Source: Candidatus Omnitrophota bacterium (lineage in GTDB: Bacteria; Omnitrophota; Gorgyraeia; Zapsychrales; Zapsychraceae). Taken from it: DNA of 8,607 nt. The number at the start of each line of letters is the position of its first letter. Position 1 is the stretch's first letter. The notes beneath the pieces were generated by a model. It saw only the letters and a list, made by a program, of their open reading frames with translations, searched no databases and had not been told where the DNA came from. Made by a program: the position numbers and the translations under genes. The stretch covers positions 1 through 8,607 of the forward strand of contig JAGQKQ010000073.1 in the NCBI GenBank assembly GCA_020430005.1, read 5' to 3'. Below are positions 6,059-8,607 of the stretch, piece by piece.

Positions 6059-8150
6059 AGGGAAGGTTTTAATTACTGGCGCGGCCGGTTTTGTCGGAAC
6101 ACATTTGGTGAAATTGTTAAAGGATAAGGGTTATTCTGTTGTCGCAATGGTTCGCGAGAATACGGACACGGCGTATTTAAAAAGTCTGGGTGTTGACATT
6201 AAAAAGGCGGACTTAAGGATTAAAGAATCGCTGGTTCCCGCTTTTGAAGGAATTGATGCTGTTGTTCATTTGGCGACGACGATGAAAGGACCATGGACAG
6301 AATATGAAGAGTCCACCATCAATGGAACGCGCCGTCTATTAGAGGTTGCCGAAGAGCAGGGTACTAAAAAGTTTGTGTTTATCAGTTCTATCGCTGTTTA
6401 TGATGTGATGTTATCCAATAGTAATGAAATTACGGAAGATTCTCCATTGAATACACGGGATGCTTCCAATTATGAGCGTTCTAAAATTGAAGCTGAGAAA
6501 GTTGTTAAAGAATTTGCCGAAAAGGGTGTGAATTGTTCTATTCTTCGGTCCGGAGTTATTTATGGTCCGAAAGGTCCTGTCTTTCCGCCACGACTGGGCT
6601 TTGGTGCCGGAAGTAACAGGTATCTTGCGATTGGTGATGGAAAAAATCGTATTCCGTTTATTTATATTCATCATTTAACGGAAGCGATTCGATTGGCATT
6701 GGAATCGGATCAGAGTAGCCGTGAAATCTTCAATGTAGTGGATGATCAGGATGTCTCTCAGGATGATTATTTAAACGCCTATCGCCAGCAGGTTAATTCC
6801 GGGTTCCGGACTTTTCATATTCCGTTCAAAGTGATGAAGGTTTTTGGAAAGGTCGTTGCGTTTTTATTAGATCTTCTGAAACGGCCGACGCCGATTCGCG
6901 AAGCTTATTTGTATTTATGTGCTCATCAGGTAAATTATCCGAATACAAAATTGAAAGAAAAATTAGGCTGGAATCCGTCAACAAAACCGCAGGAAGCTCT
7001 GCAGGCGACAATGGCGGATATTAAAGAACGCGGCAGTCGTCATCGCGCGCTCGATTTGCGTAAAGCCAGATTGCCGTTAAGTCTGCAAAGACCGATGAAT
7101 GTTGCGCTGGTTGGATGTGGTGTGATTGCCAAAACGCATTTGGATATTTTAAAAAAGATCGGTAATGTTCATATTGTGGCGTTGTGCGACACGAACATTG
7201 AAGCGGCCCGTGACTTGGCGAAACAATATGGTTCCGCTTCCGCGTATGATTCGGTTGAGGAAATGCTGGATAAACAAAAAATTGATGCTGTCCATATTCT
7301 AACCCCGCCGCAAGGCCGCAAAGAGATTGTACAGAAAGTGGCCGAAAAGGGATGTCATATATTATTAGAGAAGCCGATGGCGTTAAATGCCGAAGATGCG
7401 CGAGAAATGATCGCTATTGCGGATAAGAATAATGTTCAGATTTGTCTCGGGCATAATCACTTGTTTGATCCGCCGATGTTAAAAGCAAGACAGTTGATCG
7501 CGCAGGGAGCAGTCGGAAAGATTGTGCACGCGGAAAGCTGGTATGGTTTTAACCTTGGAGCTAATCTTAGTTCACGGTACATGACACCGGGCGCGGAACA
7601 GCACTGGTCCATGCATCTGCCGGGGAAGTTGTATCAGAATTTGATTTCCCATCCGATTTCTGTTTTGACGGATGTGATCGGAGCGCCTGAAGATATTCAG
7701 GCGGTCGGATTATCCGCGAATGTGGTTAAATCCATGAAGACGGATGAATTAAAAGTATTGTTGAAAAATAAGAAGCATGCGGGAGTGCTAACGTTGTCTC
7801 TGGCCGTTAATCCACGGTATCAGTTTCTGAACATTTACGGGACAAATATGTGTTTGTATGTTGATTTCCTCAATAAGACATTGATTAAACACGCGACACC
7901 GAAAGGTATTCCGAAAGCCATTTCAAGAGCATTGATGAGTATTATTGCCGGGTGCGTGATGATCTATGCGACATTCCGTAATATTGTGAAAGTTGTTTTT
8001 AAGAAATTTACCTATTTTGACGGAACAGAAATTCTCATTAAGGAATTCTATAAACAACTTATCGCAGGGGGAGTAATGCCTGTTACTGCGCAGGAAGGTT
8101 TAGAGTCCATGATCATCATGGATGAAATTTGGAAGCAAATTGATATCTAA
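6048..8150 (+). CDS. Fusion of extended SDR (sugar epimerase/dehydratase) and Gfo/Idh/MocA oxidoreductase
   Basis: Two complete NAD(P)-dependent domains lie in one 700-residue frame. The first (about 1-325) is an extended SDR: TGAAGFVG (10-17), VVHLATTMK, FISSIAVYD, the catalytic YERSK (Y142, K146), RSGVIYGP, and a C-terminal KLKEKLGWNPSTKPQEAL. After a basic linker (about 325-349), a Gfo/Idh/MocA domain begins at Met350: MNVALVGCGVIAKTHLDIL, ALCDTN, ILTPPQGR, the EKP motif at 441-443 with the catalytic-type Lys K442, GHNHLFDPP, and LYQNLISHPISVLTDVIG, where the His matches the family's catalytic-His region. Together they could reduce/epimerise and oxidise the same nucleotide sugar or cyclitol; substrate unknown. 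ATG 6048 overlaps the previous gene by 11 bp, with AAGGA upstream. No frameshift is visible, and the junction lacks a convincing ribosome site before Met350. Residues 628-643 form a hydrophobic stretch unusual for a soluble Gfo protein. An inverted-repeat arm follows the stop directly. Confidence 0.92.
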   Translation: MESKGKVLITGAAGFVGTHLVKLLKDKGYSVVAMVRENTDTAYLKSLGVDIKKADLRIKESLVPAFEGIDAVVHLATTMKGPWTEYEESTINGTRRLLEVAEEQGTKKFVFISSIAVYDVMLSNSNEITEDSPLNTRDASNYERSKIEAEKVVKEFAEKGVNCSILRSGVIYGPKGPVFPPRLGFGAGSNRYLAIGDGKNRIPFIYIHHLTEAIRLALESDQSSREIFNVVDDQDVSQDDYLNAYRQQVNSGFRTFHIPFKVMKVFGKVVAFLLDLLKRPTPIREAYLYLCAHQVNYPNTKLKEKLGWNPSTKPQEALQATMADIKERGSRHRALDLRKARLPLSLQRPMNVALVGCGVIAKTHLDILKKIGNVHIVALCDTNIEAARDLAKQYGSASAYDSVEEMLDKQKIDAVHILTPPQGRKEIVQKVAEKGCHILLEKPMALNAEDAREMIAIADKNNVQICLGHNHLFDPPMLKARQLIAQGAVGKIVHAESWYGFNLGANLSSRYMTPGAEQHWSMHLPGKLYQNLISHPISVLTDVIGAPEDIQAVGLSANVVKSMKTDELKVLLKNKKHAGVLTLSLAVNPRYQFLNIYGTNMCLYVDFLNKTLIKHATPKGIPKAISRALMSIIAGCVMIYATFRNIVKVVFKKFTYFDGTEILIKEFYKQLIAGGVMPVTAQEGLESMIIMDEIWKQIDI

Positions 8151-8229
8151 AATTAGGGACGTACACCTTTTCCCCCTTTTTTATTAGGCGAAATTAAGTG
8201 TATTTCTTTAAATATAAAAATAGTTTATT

Positions 8230-8250
8230 AAATTCCGAACGTAGGAATTT
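8230..8250. repeat. Small hairpin at the centre of the inverted-repeat element
   Basis: AAATTCC at 8230-8236 is perfectly complementary to GGAATTT at 8244-8250, with a 7-nt loop (GAACGTA). Its midpoint (8240) almost coincides with the midpoint of the whole element (8241.5), so the element is symmetric at two scales. It has no following T-run typical of an intrinsic terminator (TGTTTTTG follows, broken by Gs), so a structural or transposition role, or simply AT-rich chance pairing, is possible. Confidence 0.5.
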
Positions 8251-8293
8251 TGTTTTTGAATGAGTGATTTAGTGACTTTTAATGAATAAAAGT

Positions 8294-8297
8294 GGAG
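8294..8297 (+). promoter_or_regulatory. Shine-Dalgarno GGAG for the last glycosyltransferase
   Basis: GGAG lies 7 nt before ATG 8305, an ideal spacing, and supports that start. It sits just inside the right inverted-repeat arm, in the loop side of the potential long hairpin, so both the binding site and the start codon belong to the repeat element rather than to the ancestral gene. Confidence 0.6.
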
Positions 8298-8304
8298 TCA
8301 GGAA

Positions 8305-8607
8305 ATGGGGGAAAAGGTGTACGTCCCTAATTTAAATATTGTTTATCATCACAGAACACAGGGGACGGGCGCTGAAGGGGTTCATATCGCGTATATTGTC
8401 AAAGGACTGCGTGAGTTAGGTCATCAGGTCAAAGTTGTTTCCCCAAACCCGGATGATCCGACAAAGACAGCCGGGGATAATCCATTTGCCAAGAAGGAAG
8501 GGCAGAAAGGCGGTTTTCTCCGTCGGCTAAGCCGCAGCCTGCCGCAGTTTCTGTTTGAGATGCTGGAGGTTGGTTATAATTTTTCAGCTGTCCGCCAGTT
8601 AACAAAG
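8305..8607 (+). CDS. GT4-type glycosyltransferase, N-terminal part (runs off the window)
   Basis: An open frame of 101 codons has no stop before the window ends. After a nine-residue leader (MGEKVYVPN) comes NIVYHHRTQGTGAEGVH, then IAYIVKGLRELGHQVKVVSPNPDDP, the N-terminal beta-alpha-beta unit of GT-B (GT4) glycosyltransferases; the HHRTQGxGAEGVH loop is typical of one subgroup found in polysaccharide loci. A basic segment then leads into LPQFLFEMLEVGYNFSAVRQL, also characteristic of that subgroup. The donor domain and EX7E motif are beyond the edge. ATG 8305 is the only reasonable start: an in-frame TAA lies at 8287-8289, and no other start codon separates it from 8305. The leader codons are the right arm of the inverted repeat, so they were probably acquired with it. 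Relatives, as I recall them, begin only a residue or two before the first strand. The function is likely another sugar addition in the same pathway. Confidence 0.85.
   Translation, partial: MGEKVYVPNLNIVYHHRTQGTGAEGVHIAYIVKGLRELGHQVKVVSPNPDDPTKTAGDNPFAKKEGQKGGFLRRLSRSLPQFLFEMLEVGYNFSAVRQLTK

Larger units (their letters stand above)
8150..8333. repeat. 184-bp REP/MITE-like element with perfect 26-bp inverted-repeat ends
   Basis: The arm at 8151-8176 and the arm at 8307-8332 are exact reverse complements over 26 bp. The pairing extends to 27 bp with 8150/8333 and, after one T/T mismatch, by three more pairs inward (8178-8180 with 8303-8305). The arm core reads GGGACGTACACCTTTTCCCC. The interior (8177-8306) is AT-rich, contains no transposase, and has a small hairpin at its centre. 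The layout is that of a paired palindromic repeat: short non-autonomous units moved by REP-associated tyrosine transposases (RAYT, IS200/IS605-like) or a MITE. From memory, GGGACGTACACC-type arms recur in several bacterial genomes near such transposases, but I cannot verify that here. No target-site duplication is evident. The element exactly fills the space between the fusion gene and the next glycosyltransferase. Confidence 0.85.

Noticed and set aside
7095..8150. Gfo domain as a separate gene starting at Met350
   Set aside because: The frame is continuous with the SDR domain, there is no stop, and no convincing Shine-Dalgarno precedes 7095 (TCTGCAAAGACCG). An internal start cannot be fully excluded.
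8151..8180. Left repeat arm plus T-run as an intrinsic terminator for the operon
   Set aside because: The arm is not self-complementary. Pairing needs the right arm about 130 nt downstream, so it does not form the compact GC hairpin followed by Us of a standard terminator.
8260..8289. Nine-codon ORF inside the element (MSDLVTFNE)
   Set aside because: It is very short, with no ribosome site of note and no recognisable peptide; expected by chance.
8181..8290. Sigma-70 type promoter in the AT-rich interior of the element
   Set aside because: TATAAA-like and TT-rich strings occur, but no pair of -35 and -10 boxes with proper spacing stands out from the AT-rich background.

Overview
The window is an 8.6-kb piece of a bacterial surface-polysaccharide (O-antigen, capsule or exopolysaccharide) biosynthesis locus. 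All eight protein genes lie on the + strand and coding density is very high. The first gene is cut by the left edge and the last by the right edge. The organism cannot be fixed from sequence alone. Moderate-to-low GC, compact operon structure, stand-alone polysaccharide enzymes and a RAYT/REP-like palindrome fit an uncultured Gram-negative-type lineage; Omnitrophota or another PVC-like or deltaproteobacterial group is my low-confidence guess. No rRNA, tRNA, CRISPR array or transposase gene was seen.

Layout. 1-939: dTDP-glucose 4,6-dehydratase (RmlB/RfbB), missing about 14 N-terminal residues. 932-1849: GT2 glycosyltransferase with a TPR-like tail. 1855-2946: GT4 glycosyltransferase. 2952-4319: PaaK/CapK-like adenylate-forming enzyme. 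4335-4871: serine-acetyltransferase-like hexapeptide acyltransferase. 4868-6058: second GT4 glycosyltransferase. 6048-8150: a 700-residue fusion of an extended SDR (sugar epimerase/dehydratase type) with a Gfo/Idh/MocA oxidoreductase. 8150-8333: a non-coding element bounded by perfect 26-bp inverted repeats. 8305-8607: the N-terminal 101 codons of a third GT4-type glycosyltransferase.

How the genes fit together. The first seven genes overlap by 4-11 bp or are 5-15 bp apart, so they probably form one transcription unit. RmlB makes dTDP-4-keto-6-deoxyglucose for rhamnose or another deoxysugar. The SDR-Gfo fusion probably makes or modifies another nucleotide sugar by two NAD(P)-dependent steps. 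The glycosyltransferases assemble the repeat unit, and the acetyltransferase and CapK-like enzyme probably decorate it or a precursor. No flippase, polymerase or priming transferase is in view, so the locus must continue beyond the window.

The most unusual signal is the palindromic element at 8150-8333. It begins at the stop codon of the fusion gene. Its right arm is translated as the first residues of the next glycosyltransferase, so a REP/MITE-like repeat appears to have been co-opted as the 5' end of a gene and could form a hairpin over its start codon. The other points of interest are the SDR-Gfo fusion and a drop in GC over the CapK-like and acetyltransferase genes.
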